The notes: generated by a model not told the origin, from the sequence alone. DNA of 9,258 bases from Methanosarcinaceae archaeon (GCA_016926455.1 JAFGOO010000202.1:1-9258); one strand, 5' to 3'; shown: positions 1 through 6,595, counted from the first letter of the stretch. Program-made: numbers and translations.

Positions 1-38
1 GAAAACAGAAACTCATTTGGAAAGTTTTTTTAAAAAAT

Positions 39-81
39 GTTGTCAAATTAGAAAAGGAGATTTATGAGCTAATTTGACAGC
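39..81. repeat. Inverted repeat resembling an insertion-sequence end
   Basis: Two perfect 11-base arms, TGTCAAATTAG at 41-51 and CTAATTTGACA at 69-79, surround a 17-base spacer. One wobble and one further G-C pair extend the stem to 39/81. Read on the minus strand from about 84, the outer edge is GAGGCTGTCAAATTAG, which resembles terminal repeats of many transposase-type insertion sequences. An open plus-strand frame from position 2 runs through the left arm to a TGA at 65-67 and could be the last codons of a transposase (about 21 residues). It could equally be a plain transcription terminator for a gene ending here. Only the palindrome itself is certain. Confidence 0.5.
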
Positions 82-119
82 CTCTTTCTACAAAGCCGCA
101 TTTTGAGGTAATTATATAA

Positions 120-224
120 AGAGAGACGACCGTATATAACTTACCTATTGGTGTCATCGTGCTTAAAACCAATGAAAGTGGCGATTTAGTATATCCTAAC
201 GGAGAAGTTTGGGTAAAGGTATAA
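120..224 (+). pseudogene. Tail of a broken reading frame
   Basis: An open frame on the plus strand runs from just after a TAA (117-119) to a TAA at 222-224, 34 codons. It has no plausible ATG start. Its last 26 residues (from IGVIVLKT to NGEVWVKV) read like the end of a beta-rich protein domain rather than random translation. It begins about 35 bases after the putative insertion-sequence end at about 84. One reading is that an insertion cut off the upstream part and the junction has since decayed. I do not recognise the family. It could also be chance, as the stretch is short. Confidence 0.35.
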
Positions 225-540
225 CTTATTTTAGTCAGGTTATTCTATTACCAATAATGCTATTTCTTCACGCCATGATCCATCATTTTGAGAAACTCCG
301 ACTTCTTCGGCTCTTCTGCAGAGTAGGTTGTGGATATGCAGATCTGGTCCATTGAGTTACAGAATGAAAAGGTGTTTGAACCGGATTGGTTTTGGAATAT
401 CTGGTGGGCAGTGATGTGAATGGAAATATTAGTAGGCATTCTCAAGTTCGAATCTTACACCTCGTATAATCTTTAGGGGATATATACCGAGACTGTCGGT
501 AAAGTCATTTAACATGATGCAAAATGTTTTACGATAATTG
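225..540. other. Gene-poor stretch with one doubtful small frame
   Basis: No convincing gene is visible in these 316 bases. On the minus strand a 61-codon frame spans 260-445 and ends in AEEPKKSEFLKMMDHGVKK, with reasonable codon use in its last third. It has no obvious ribosome binding site and no recognised family, so it may be the tail of a decayed gene or a shadow. Around 446-454 GTTCGAATC imitates a tRNA T-loop, but the flanking arms do not pair well enough to call a tRNA fragment. At 489-510 the sequence GAGACTGTCGGTAAA resembles an insertion-sequence terminus. Confidence 0.3.
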
Positions 541-595
541 GGATGTAGGGGTAGAAAAAGCCCATGACTTTAGTCATGAGATGAATTTTACCTCC
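541..595 (+). mobile_element. IS200/IS605-type right-end / omega-RNA-like remnant
   Basis: The stretch GGATGTAGGGGTAGAAAAAG is followed by CCCATGACTTTAGTCATGAG and then ATGAATTTTAC. From memory this matches the conserved right-end layout of IS1341/IS605 elements: a GCCC-leading hairpin with a TTTAGTC core followed by ATGAAT. There it forms the 3' part of the guide (omega/reRNA) of TnpB. The stem is CATGAC (563-568) with GTCATG (573-578) and a TTTA loop. No tnpB coding sequence precedes it in any frame, so if the reading is right this is a solo end left after decay or a non-autonomous derivative. It lies just past the 3' end of the ATPase gene and its terminator. Confidence 0.5.
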
Positions 596-630
596 TACCT
601 ACCAGAAAAATGAAACATAAAAATTTAGTA

Positions 631-656
631 GCCTTCAAAATCTCCGCCTTTTGAAG
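631..656 (-). terminator. Hairpin terminator of the transfer-like operon
   Basis: On the minus strand, 14 bases after the stop codon of the ATPase gene, an 8-bp perfect stem (CTTCAAAA at 633-640 with TTTTGAAG at 649-656) and an 8-base loop are followed by CTACTAAATTTTTATG and further T-rich sequence. Placement at the end of a five-gene operon and the following U-tract fit a terminator. The stem is A+T-rich, so its strength is uncertain. Confidence 0.5.
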
Positions 657-670
657 CCCCCATTTCACCA

Positions 671-3142
671 TTAAGCAGTTAAAACCGAGCAAGATTGCTG
701 GATAAGTGGTTTTAAATCCCTGTATTCCTGCCAGAGATCCGTGAGATACTCGTCCAGCGCCGAGCCTCTTGATACTGTATTTTCAGGACCCACGCAAGAA
801 GGGTCCGCCACTACTGAATAATAGGTGCTCGGGACTATGAAAAGTACCTTCCCGTAAGTGGTTTGAAGTTTGGTTTTCTTGTCGATTAGCTCTTTCTTGG
901 AGTGGCTACCCTGCCGCTCATATTCAATTGCGATGGTATGCCCGTTAAGCTCGGCGATTATATCAGCATCCTCAAAATGGTTTATTTTTACTTCGAAACC
1001 TTTCAAGAGTAGATATGCCCCAATCTGCAACACTGTGCCGTAATGGTCGGGTGTCTGCTGCATGATTTTGCCGTCCTTGACTTTTGTAGGATTGACCCAT
1101 ACCTGAGTCATGCCACGCCCGAACGTTTGCTGGATGTTGTAGGGTACTCGGTCAATGCCGAGCACCTTCGGGTCACCCTCAACCCAATCCGACATGATGC
1201 CTTCTTGGTCGATGATTAGGGATTTCAGTCTGTCATCTATTAGTTGGAAACCAGAATCAATAAATGCTTTTTTACCTGCTTTCCATTCACCCAATATTAC
1301 ATCTTTCTCAAGGTCTGTAAGAGAGAACGATACCGCCGTGCTCTTGCCTCGGACCTGAACCAACCCCTCGCCCACTCCGCAGGTTTTCAAAGCTCTCATA
1401 TCATCTGGACTCAGGCTAAAAAAATCTTCCAGTCCTTTGTATGAGTTGGGTTGAACGTTCCCCATTACGATATTAACAAAAGAATTGTTTTTAAAGAGTT
1501 CCTGAATGTCCTTGTTAATGTCCGAGACCTGTTGGGTGGCGAACATTGCCGACATTTCGTAGCTCCTGCCTTGCGTATACATTTTTAAAATGAACTCTGT
1601 AAGGGATTTGTTCTGCAGAAATACTCTGCCTTCGTCTATAATGACACAGGTCTTTTTCGTCAGGTCGGTGTTGAACCTGAGTGACATCAACCCGGTGACA
1701 AAAACATTCATGGCGCTTTGCAGGGAACCCGGGACCCCTGATAGGTCAATAACGATAAGATCCTTGTCCATCCGGATGTCTGTGGGTCGGTTGATGTACT
1801 CCCATGACGTTTCGAGCCTGCTCGTTCTATTGAGCATCGCCACTGCCGATGGGTTTTTTTTCTCCACGTCCTCTTTCCAGATTTCACGCAGGTCCACTAA
1901 AACCGGGTAATCTTTACCCGCCCGGTTTTTCCATGTGGAGACGTTTTTCCGGATTATGCCATGACGCCGGTATAATTCTATCAAGCTCTGGATGATATAA
2001 TCGTCCATGTTCGTGGACGTATCCATCACAGAAAAAAAAGCTGTCAATAACTCAAGATGGTTGTTGAACAGGGTCACGTAATCCGCGTCCGTGAGCATGG
2101 TCTGGTTCGAGTCTATCATTATCTGGAGTGGGTTGATGTTCTGGCACCCTGACGCCGCTCCGATCTGGATAACCTGTGCTTGGTCGGCGTAGTAATTCGC
2201 CACCGAGATAAAGTTTGTCCGGCTATCGGGTTTCGGTGTGATGTAAATAAAGCGGTGCCCGAGAATGTCATGACCAGACATCATTAACTTCATGAGCTCC
2301 ACGGTTTTCCCGGAACCTGTGCCACCTATTATGATGTGATGAGCGGCGGCTAATGTCTGCCAGTCGATGATGTACGGCGATCCGTCCGCCTTACGTAATC
2401 CATACAAAAGTCCCGTGTCCGCCAGTGGCGTCAACGGATCGTTTAGTGGGAGCAGGGCACCGCACGAATTGCTTAGCTGTTGCATCTCAGCAAACTCTAC
2501 AGATGTCGGGAACGGCAGAGCTGCCATGTAAGTATCGAGCATCTTGTGATATGGCATCTCATAGTTTACTACGTTCGCCTCGATCACCCCGAGCACTGAT
2601 GATGTGCCGTTTCGCAGTCCTTCAAGGCTGCTGGCTTTTATCACGATTATGTACTGAGTATCAAAGAGTTTCTGCTCGTTTTTATAAACCTCTTTGAATA
2701 AATACGTGAAGTCCTGTGCCTGAAAATCGTATCTCTGAGAGTGGACGCTCACACCCGTCTCTTTCCGTGTTTCCTTCTCGACCTGTGCCATGCTAACCCG
2801 ATTGACATACATCGAGTTGTCCAAGAGAGCCATGGCTTCCGCAGGGGGTATCGGGGAACACTTGTAGCTAATATCAATCAAGAACTCACCCGTATTCTCA
2901 ATCGCCATGATCTGCCCCGTGAAATTGAGAGGCAGTGTTTTCGGGAATCCGTTGTGGTGTTTCGTGGGCACGCCCAGCACTACGCATGTGACAAAAGTAT
3001 CTTTGTCGATGGTCAGGTAATCTTCGAACTCTTCTATCAATGTAGGCGTTACTTTCCGTACCACTTCTGAGTGACGCCGTTCTTTGAGTATGGCAATGTC
3101 TGCTACTGTTTTTTTGCCTCTAAATTTTGATATTATGTTCAT
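671..3142 (-). CDS. VirB4/TraC-like transfer ATPase with C-terminal PD-(D/E)xK-like domain
   Basis: This is a HerA/FtsK-superfamily ATPase of the VirB4/TraC type, expected at the inner face of the membrane to power a pilus or DNA transporter. Numbered from the alternative upstream ATG at 3151, Walker A GGTGSGKT is at 276-283, Walker B CVIIDEG at 502-508 and a VirB4-like ATQQVSDI sensor segment at 538-545. Residues 1-240 resemble the VirB4/TraC linker region. Residues 700-780 look like an alpha-beta nuclease fold: a helix, then EDADIIAE with D728 and D730, then IAIEYER with E743 and E745, then a basic helix. This layout recalls the Replic_Relax group, with ExE in place of ExK. I prefer the ATG at 3142 (823 residues): it lies 9 bases after AGGAG and forms an ATGA overlap with the upstream stop, whereas AGGAG directly abuts the ATG at 3151. 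It is the last gene of the operon. Confidence 0.85.
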   Translation of the reverse strand: MNIISKFRGKKTVADIAILKERRHSEVVRKVTPTLIEEFEDYLTIDKDTFVTCVVLGVPTKHHNGFPKTLPLNFTGQIMAIENTGEFLIDISYKCSPIPPAEAMALLDNSMYVNRVSMAQVEKETRKETGVSVHSQRYDFQAQDFTYLFKEVYKNEQKLFDTQYIIVIKASSLEGLRNGTSSVLGVIEANVVNYEMPYHKMLDTYMAALPFPTSVEFAEMQQLSNSCGALLPLNDPLTPLADTGLLYGLRKADGSPYIIDWQTLAAAHHIIIGGTGSGKTVELMKLMMSGHDILGHRFIYITPKPDSRTNFISVANYYADQAQVIQIGAASGCQNINPLQIMIDSNQTMLTDADYVTLFNNHLELLTAFFSVMDTSTNMDDYIIQSLIELYRRHGIIRKNVSTWKNRAGKDYPVLVDLREIWKEDVEKKNPSAVAMLNRTSRLETSWEYINRPTDIRMDKDLIVIDLSGVPGSLQSAMNVFVTGLMSLRFNTDLTKKTCVIIDEGRVFLQNKSLTEFILKMYTQGRSYEMSAMFATQQVSDINKDIQELFKNNSFVNIVMGNVQPNSYKGLEDFFSLSPDDMRALKTCGVGEGLVQVRGKSTAVSFSLTDLEKDVILGEWKAGKKAFIDSGFQLIDDRLKSLIIDQEGIMSDWVEGDPKVLGIDRVPYNIQQTFGRGMTQVWVNPTKVKDGKIMQQTPDHYGTVLQIGAYLLLKGFEVKINHFEDADIIAELNGHTIAIEYERQGSHSKKELIDKKTKLQTTYGKVLFIVPSTYYSVVADPSCVGPENTVSRGSALDEYLTDLWQEYRDLKPLIQQSCSVLTA

Positions 3143-3954
3143 TTTAGGCATCTCCTGTAAGTCAGTGCAATCTCGTTCGGGTCGATTACCCTGATACCAG
3201 TTATTCCGCTAATTGCAAATCCATCCCTGAGACTGGGTAAAATGTTTTTTAATGAACTCTCTGCTTCGGGTACCGTCTCGAAAAAACCCAATCCTAAAAA
3301 CATGTAGATGTATCTCTGGGTCGGTACCTTCACCGACTCATTGAGTTGCCTGTAGATTGATTCAAGATGCGCGATCTGTTCCGGTGTTCTGCCTGAAGAA
3401 TCGTTCATCGCTTCAAGTATCTCGTTGATGATATTTGCCGACTGAACATATCTGTTCATAGCAAATACTTTCAAGGTCTGGGTTTCTACTATCCGGTTGA
3501 CGAAATTCGAGACCACCATGGGCACGAATGTTTCCAAGCCGCCTTCGGTCTCGGTGGGTACGTACAACCTAAACAGCACACCGTACCTGTTCCGTGTGAA
3601 CTGGATTATGCCAGTCGGGTGTACTGCTTCCAGTGGCACAATCTCTTTCAAAAACTCTAGTGGGGTGCTGTATTTCGGTATGATGGTTTTGCCACGATAT
3701 ACCCGGTACGTGTACCAGATTCTCTTAATGGTGGAATTGTATTTTTCTGGGGTGCTCAAATGCCTGATGTAGACGAGTATAAAAAACCCGATTACCAGGG
3801 CACAAATCCCTTTTACGATTAACGAATCTGAAATGATGAGAATCAAAAACGGTATGAATACCGTTATTAACATATATATTCCGCTGTTCTGCACCCAATA
3901 CCACGGGTGCCCCCAGACTTCCTCTCGGACTGTTCTTAGTAATAAGGATTCCAT
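3139..3954 (-). CDS. PrgI/VirB3-like membrane protein fused to a VirB4 N-terminal-like domain
   Basis: A 271-residue protein. Two adjacent transmembrane helices lie at about 24-42 and 46-63, followed by a basic, aromatic stretch at 66-90 (STPEKYNSTIKRIWYTYR), the layout of PrgI/VirB3-type subunits. From about 97 the pattern matches the N-terminal half of VirB4-family ATPases: a strand pair introducing IVPLEAVHPTGIIQF (105-119), a long helix after LKVFAMNRYV, a VPTQRYIYMFLGL strand near 210-222, and a closing helix before the C-terminal TYRRCL. It has no Walker motifs; these sit in the next gene, so the VirB4 module appears split in two. Its start shares one base with the upstream stop (TAATG) and its stop overlaps the ATPase start (ATGA), implying translational coupling and equimolar partners. 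Family assignment rests on pattern reading. Confidence 0.65.
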   Translation of the reverse strand: MESLLLRTVREEVWGHPWYWVQNSGIYMLITVFIPFLILIISDSLIVKGICALVIGFFILVYIRHLSTPEKYNSTIKRIWYTYRVYRGKTIIPKYSTPLEFLKEIVPLEAVHPTGIIQFTRNRYGVLFRLYVPTETEGGLETFVPMVVSNFVNRIVETQTLKVFAMNRYVQSANIINEILEAMNDSSGRTPEQIAHLESIYRQLNESVKVPTQRYIYMFLGLGFFETVPEAESSLKNILPSLRDGFAISGITGIRVIDPNEIALTYRRCLK

Positions 3955-4808
3955 TATAATTTCACCGCCAAACGCCCTCCCAACTTAATCAGTCTCATGA
4001 TAGTTACGGGTCCCAAAATCATTATGAACGATACGATCAGCAAAAAAATACCAAGGACGAGATAATACAATATATCTGACGGAAGTCCAACGGTTATGTA
4101 CTGGATTATACTTATGCCACTAACGGTCAGCGCCACGATGATCATCTGCATAAAAACCATGAGAAGGTAATAAATGAACAACATTATTCCAAATCGTCTG
4201 GTCATCGGTGCCACTATTAAGAAAAATATGATAAACGCAAACTTCACTGAGAGCCCGATTACGATTGTTCGCCAGATAAATGCAAAAGCTATCAGCATGT
4301 ATACCAGCGCCATACCGAGGTACATGACTATGTTGTCAGGTGATGGTGCCAGACTATCAACTACACTTGACATGAACAGCGTCGATAAGATGTAATTGAT
4401 AATCAACGGCGCCCACATTGCCAATCCCACGAAAACGGGGATAACGAACAATATCGCACAGTAAATCCCGAACTGTGAGACACTCATTCTGTTCTCGGGT
4501 GCCTGCCCGATCATTCGCCGAGTTGATGTGGCGTTTGATAGCAGGACATAACTCCCTCCTATCAGAATGAATGCTAAAACCAGTAGCGCATAAATTCCCA
4601 AGCTTACCAGTGCGCCGTCGATGACGCCCTGGTCATGGAATGGGTTATACTGAGCAGTAGCCACATTCATTATCAGGTTATTTGTTCCTGGAACTGTCGT
4701 GTTTGTGAGTTCACCTGTCACATTGTACATGTCATCACCAGTTCCAATCGCGAAATTGCGAATGCCATCCGTGACCATCTGGGCACCCTGATCGAATGCG
4801 CTGCTCAT
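3954..4808 (-). CDS. Polytopic membrane protein, VirB6/CedA-like
   Basis: With the preferred start the protein has 284 residues. About 60 residues come first, with sequons NVT (29-31) and NTT (36-38), probably facing outward. About six strongly hydrophobic helices follow, near 66-90, 113-140, 160-180, 183-200, 207-236 and 245-271. Size, topology and position between the small two-helix protein and the ATPase genes fit the channel-forming VirB6/TrbL/CedA role, but no diagnostic motif is present. An ATG exists upstream at 4880, but that start would overlap the preceding gene by 76 bases. The ATG at 4808 overlaps the preceding stop as ATGA and has GGAGG 11 bases upstream, so I use it. The gene is coupled at both ends to its neighbours. 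Confidence 0.6.
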   Translation of the reverse strand: MSSAFDQGAQMVTDGIRNFAIGTGDDMYNVTGELTNTTVPGTNNLIMNVATAQYNPFHDQGVIDGALVSLGIYALLVLAFILIGGSYVLLSNATSTRRMIGQAPENRMSVSQFGIYCAILFVIPVFVGLAMWAPLIINYILSTLFMSSVVDSLAPSPDNIVMYLGMALVYMLIAFAFIWRTIVIGLSVKFAFIIFFLIVAPMTRRFGIMLFIYYLLMVFMQMIIVALTVSGISIIQYITVGLPSDILYYLVLGIFLLIVSFIMILGPVTIMRLIKLGGRLAVKL

Positions 4809-5797
4809 ACTCGTCTCATCCTCCGGAGCTGGACATATGTTCCAAAAACAAAAATTCCCATAAGAAATGTTAAAGCCCAAAACAGTGGAGAGAACGAATC
4901 CCTCGGCTCGACCTTCGTGACATTGTATGGTTCTATTTTGTAAGTGGTGTACGGGTTCTGAAGCGAGACGTTTAACTTATCCTGTGAGAAGTTTGCTGTG
5001 CTCAGTATCACTGTATCGCCCAGTCGGGTCAAGTTGCCACCGTCGCCGATGCCACCCACCCATGTGTCCAGTTTGGTTATGTTCATGAACGGAACGTTCT
5101 TTTCCGTGTATTCCTGAGAGCCTATGCCGTAATAATAAACCATAAATTCATTATCATAGCTGAGGTTGACTTTTAGGGTATTTGCCGGGACGCCAACTAC
5201 CGAAAAACTGGTTTTAGGTATCACCGAATTATTATAGATTACGACATTCACTGCCGTGCCGTTATAGTTCCCCGGGTTAAATAATTCCGGGGCAATTTCC
5301 TTATCTGAAAACGTGGCATATTCATCGTAATAATCCTTATCAATCCACTTAATTGTCTTTTTTCCGGTTAAGAGTGACACCGTTCTTGTTCTTAGTGTGG
5401 AGTGGTGCCACTTCAGATGCACGTCCATCTCAACGGTGGTTGTGTTGCCAGTGGTGTTTATTCGGCTGTCTGTGACCTCAATCACATCACGGCTGTCGTC
5501 CCACCCCAGCCCGTCGTCCCAGACATCATACTCCACTATTGGTTTAAGAGTATCGGCATAGGTGGTGTTATCTATTTTTGTGATGTTCTCAAAACCGACG
5601 ATGTCGATCCAGCCCTTAATATGGCCTCTGGACTGGACAGTTTTGTCCGGAACGAATGGACGGTCATAAACCAGACCACCCACTTGTTCTATAAACCGTT
5701 CCTTGTTCAGTATTTCAAAGATACTGGTGTTACTGGCTCCCGCTGGTATTGCCAATATCAACAAAAATGTCAAACTAAAACCAAATGTTGGTCGCAA
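4805..5797 (-). CDS. Secreted sequon-rich protein with C-terminal membrane anchor
   Basis: A 330-residue protein of unrecognised family. It opens with a signal peptide (MRPTFGFS, then a hydrophobic core to about 19, with PAGASN as a likely cleavage region). A roughly 275-residue exported part rich in beta-forming residues follows. One transmembrane helix lies at about 303-321 with a basic cytoplasmic tail QLRRMRRV. I count thirteen N-x-S/T sequons (for example N23, N71, N77, N114, N118, N179, N211, N239, N292), pointing to a heavily N-glycosylated surface protein. The start is TTG at 5797, inside the end of the preceding gene (23-base overlap), with GGTGG just upstream. A shorter TTG start at 5773 would lose the basic n-region. 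Within the operon it may be an adhesin, pilus-base or S-layer adaptor; this is inference only. Confidence 0.75.
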   Translation of the reverse strand: MRPTFGFSLTFLLILAIPAGASNTSIFEILNKERFIEQVGGLVYDRPFVPDKTVQSRGHIKGWIDIVGFENITKIDNTTYADTLKPIVEYDVWDDGLGWDDSRDVIEVTDSRINTTGNTTTVEMDVHLKWHHSTLRTRTVSLLTGKKTIKWIDKDYYDEYATFSDKEIAPELFNPGNYNGTAVNVVIYNNSVIPKTSFSVVGVPANTLKVNLSYDNEFMVYYYGIGSQEYTEKNVPFMNITKLDTWVGGIGDGGNLTRLGDTVILSTANFSQDKLNVSLQNPYTTYKIEPYNVTKVEPRDSFSPLFWALTFLMGIFVFGTYVQLRRMRRV

Positions 5798-6077
5798 ACG
5801 CCACCGCCATTATGACAAGAATCATTGTCAGTATTGCCGACACAATACCTGTCATATGTGCTTTTTTGCCTGCCACGTCGCGGTCCATTGCTCTGAGTTG
5901 ACTGCCAGTGCCGTGGTAGAATAGTGAGATAAGGGTTACCACTCCAAAAACCACAGCCATCCCCGTGAGTATCCAGAATATCCATGTCTTTATCTCTTCC
6001 GGTAGTTCGTTAAGCCATGCCATAGGGTCACCAAATAACCCTTTCGTATCATCAACACCAAACGTTTTTTCTGCCAT
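5775..6077 (-). CDS. Small two-helix membrane protein, VirB2/CedA1-like candidate pilin
   Basis: First gene of the operon, 100 residues. A 30-residue polar N-terminus (ending LNELPEEIK) precedes a hydrophobic helix at about 31-54, a short basic loop with LRAMDRDVAGKK (61-72), and a second helix at about 76-98 that runs almost to the C-terminus. This two-helix hairpin with a charged loop is the topology of VirB2/TrbC pilins and of archaeal CedA1/TedC-type subunits, and the first-gene position before VirB6-like and VirB4-like genes agrees. No cleavable signal peptide is obvious, unlike many bacterial VirB2 proteins. The ATG has no Shine-Dalgarno sequence and lies about 28 bases from a TATA box, so the mRNA is probably leaderless. 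Calling it a pilin is inference; another small scaffold subunit is possible. Confidence 0.55.
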   Translation of the reverse strand: MAEKTFGVDDTKGLFGDPMAWLNELPEEIKTWIFWILTGMAVVFGVVTLISLFYHGTGSQLRAMDRDVAGKKAHMTGIVSAILTMILVIMAVAFATNIWF

Positions 6078-6100
6078 GTATCTATCTATACACTATACAT

Positions 6101-6110
6101 CTATATATAC
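6101..6110. promoter_or_regulatory. Shared TATA box between two divergent leaderless genes
   Basis: CTATATATAC is the only strong TATA-like element in the 53-bp gap between the divergent start codons at 6077 (minus) and 6131 (plus). Its centre (about 6105.5) is about 28 bases from the minus ATG and about 25 from the plus ATG. These are the distances expected for an archaeal TATA box when transcription begins at or next to the start codon. Neither gene has a ribosome binding site. Because the box is close to symmetric, TBP could bind in both directions; clear BRE sequences are not obvious on either side. Confidence 0.6.
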
Positions 6111-6130
6111 ATTGGCGTGAATTTAAAATT

Positions 6131-6280
6131 ATGGACGGCGATGATAGTAACAAGAAAATTGTATGTAAGCACTGTGGATCTACTAAAACTGTTAAAAATG
6201 GACGGGTTGTAAAAAATGTGACAGAGGGATGGGCACAACGTTACAGATGTCAAGAATGTTTTCGAACATTCACCAAATAA
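6131..6280 (+). CDS. Small CxxC...CxxC zinc-ribbon protein
   Basis: A 49-codon gene, divergent from the operon. It encodes CKHCGS (C12, C15) and, 24 residues later, CQEC (C40, C43) within the RYRCQECFRTFT pattern. This is the treble-clef zinc ribbon found at the N-terminus of transposases such as IS1 InsA and IS1595, and also in stand-alone regulators. The KNGR between the two knuckles supports the transposase-ribbon group. The protein ends right after the ribbon, so it is either a stand-alone DNA-binding protein or a transposase N-terminus cut short. No continuation is visible in other frames downstream. Its ATG lies about 25 bases from the shared TATA box with no ribosome binding site, fitting leaderless expression and a possible role in controlling the operon (inference). 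Confidence 0.65.
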   Translation: MDGDDSNKKIVCKHCGSTKTVKNGRVVKNVTEGWAQRYRCQECFRTFTK

Positions 6281-6595
6281 TATAGAGAATAAAACGACCA
6301 GGAAAAGTATAGAGTCCAAGTTGGTCACAGCAGAGATCCGTAGAAGGTTGGCAGGGTGGACCTGAATGATTATGCAGGCTAATAGGACATTTTTTCCCAC
6401 TGTTGTCAGGTAGGATATAAAAAAACAAGTTGCTATACAGAAGCTGTCGGGAAATCCATGTTTTTCGAAATTTCAGCTTTACGATCCAAGATTGACTGAG
6501 CGTTTCATACGGATTTAATTTGGATAATAATTTTGAATGTTTTAATTTAAGCGCTTTTTGGGCACTTTTCCGAAAGTCTCTGATAATACTAAATG
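6281..6595. other. Gene-free stretch between the zinc-ribbon gene and ablB
   Basis: No supported gene is present. A 117-codon minus-strand frame crosses this region, but it overlaps the ablB end, has biased composition and no recognisable domain, so I treat it as non-coding. At 6440-6461 GAAGCTGTCGGGAAATCCAT resembles an insertion-sequence terminus and matches 489-510 at 16 of 22 positions in the same orientation. The region is a plausible scar of past insertions and the edge between the GC-richer operon and the AT-rich ablAB genes. Confidence 0.4.
6549..6567 (-). terminator. Weak hairpin downstream of ablB
   Basis: About 30 bases after the ablB stop on the minus strand, AAGTGC and GCGCTT pair (one G-U) around a CCAAAAA loop and are followed by the A+T-rich AAATTAAAAC. 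The G-U pair makes the stem work only in the minus-strand RNA, which agrees with a role at the ablAB 3' end. The T-run is poor, so termination is uncertain. Confidence 0.25.

Noticed and set aside
436..465. Possible tRNA 3' fragment (GTTCGAATC T-loop-like) as an integration site
   Set aside because: Only three of five T-stem pairs form and no acceptor or rest of a tRNA is visible; no matching copy is seen elsewhere in the window.
1155..3070. Several plus-strand frames of 66-109 codons inside the ATPase gene
   Set aside because: They are antisense shadows of a well-supported ATPase, without ribosome binding sites or recognisable domains.
4809..4880. Longer start for the VirB6-like protein
   Set aside because: It would overlap the coding part of the preceding gene by 76 bases, while the ATGA start at 4808 has a good ribosome binding site.
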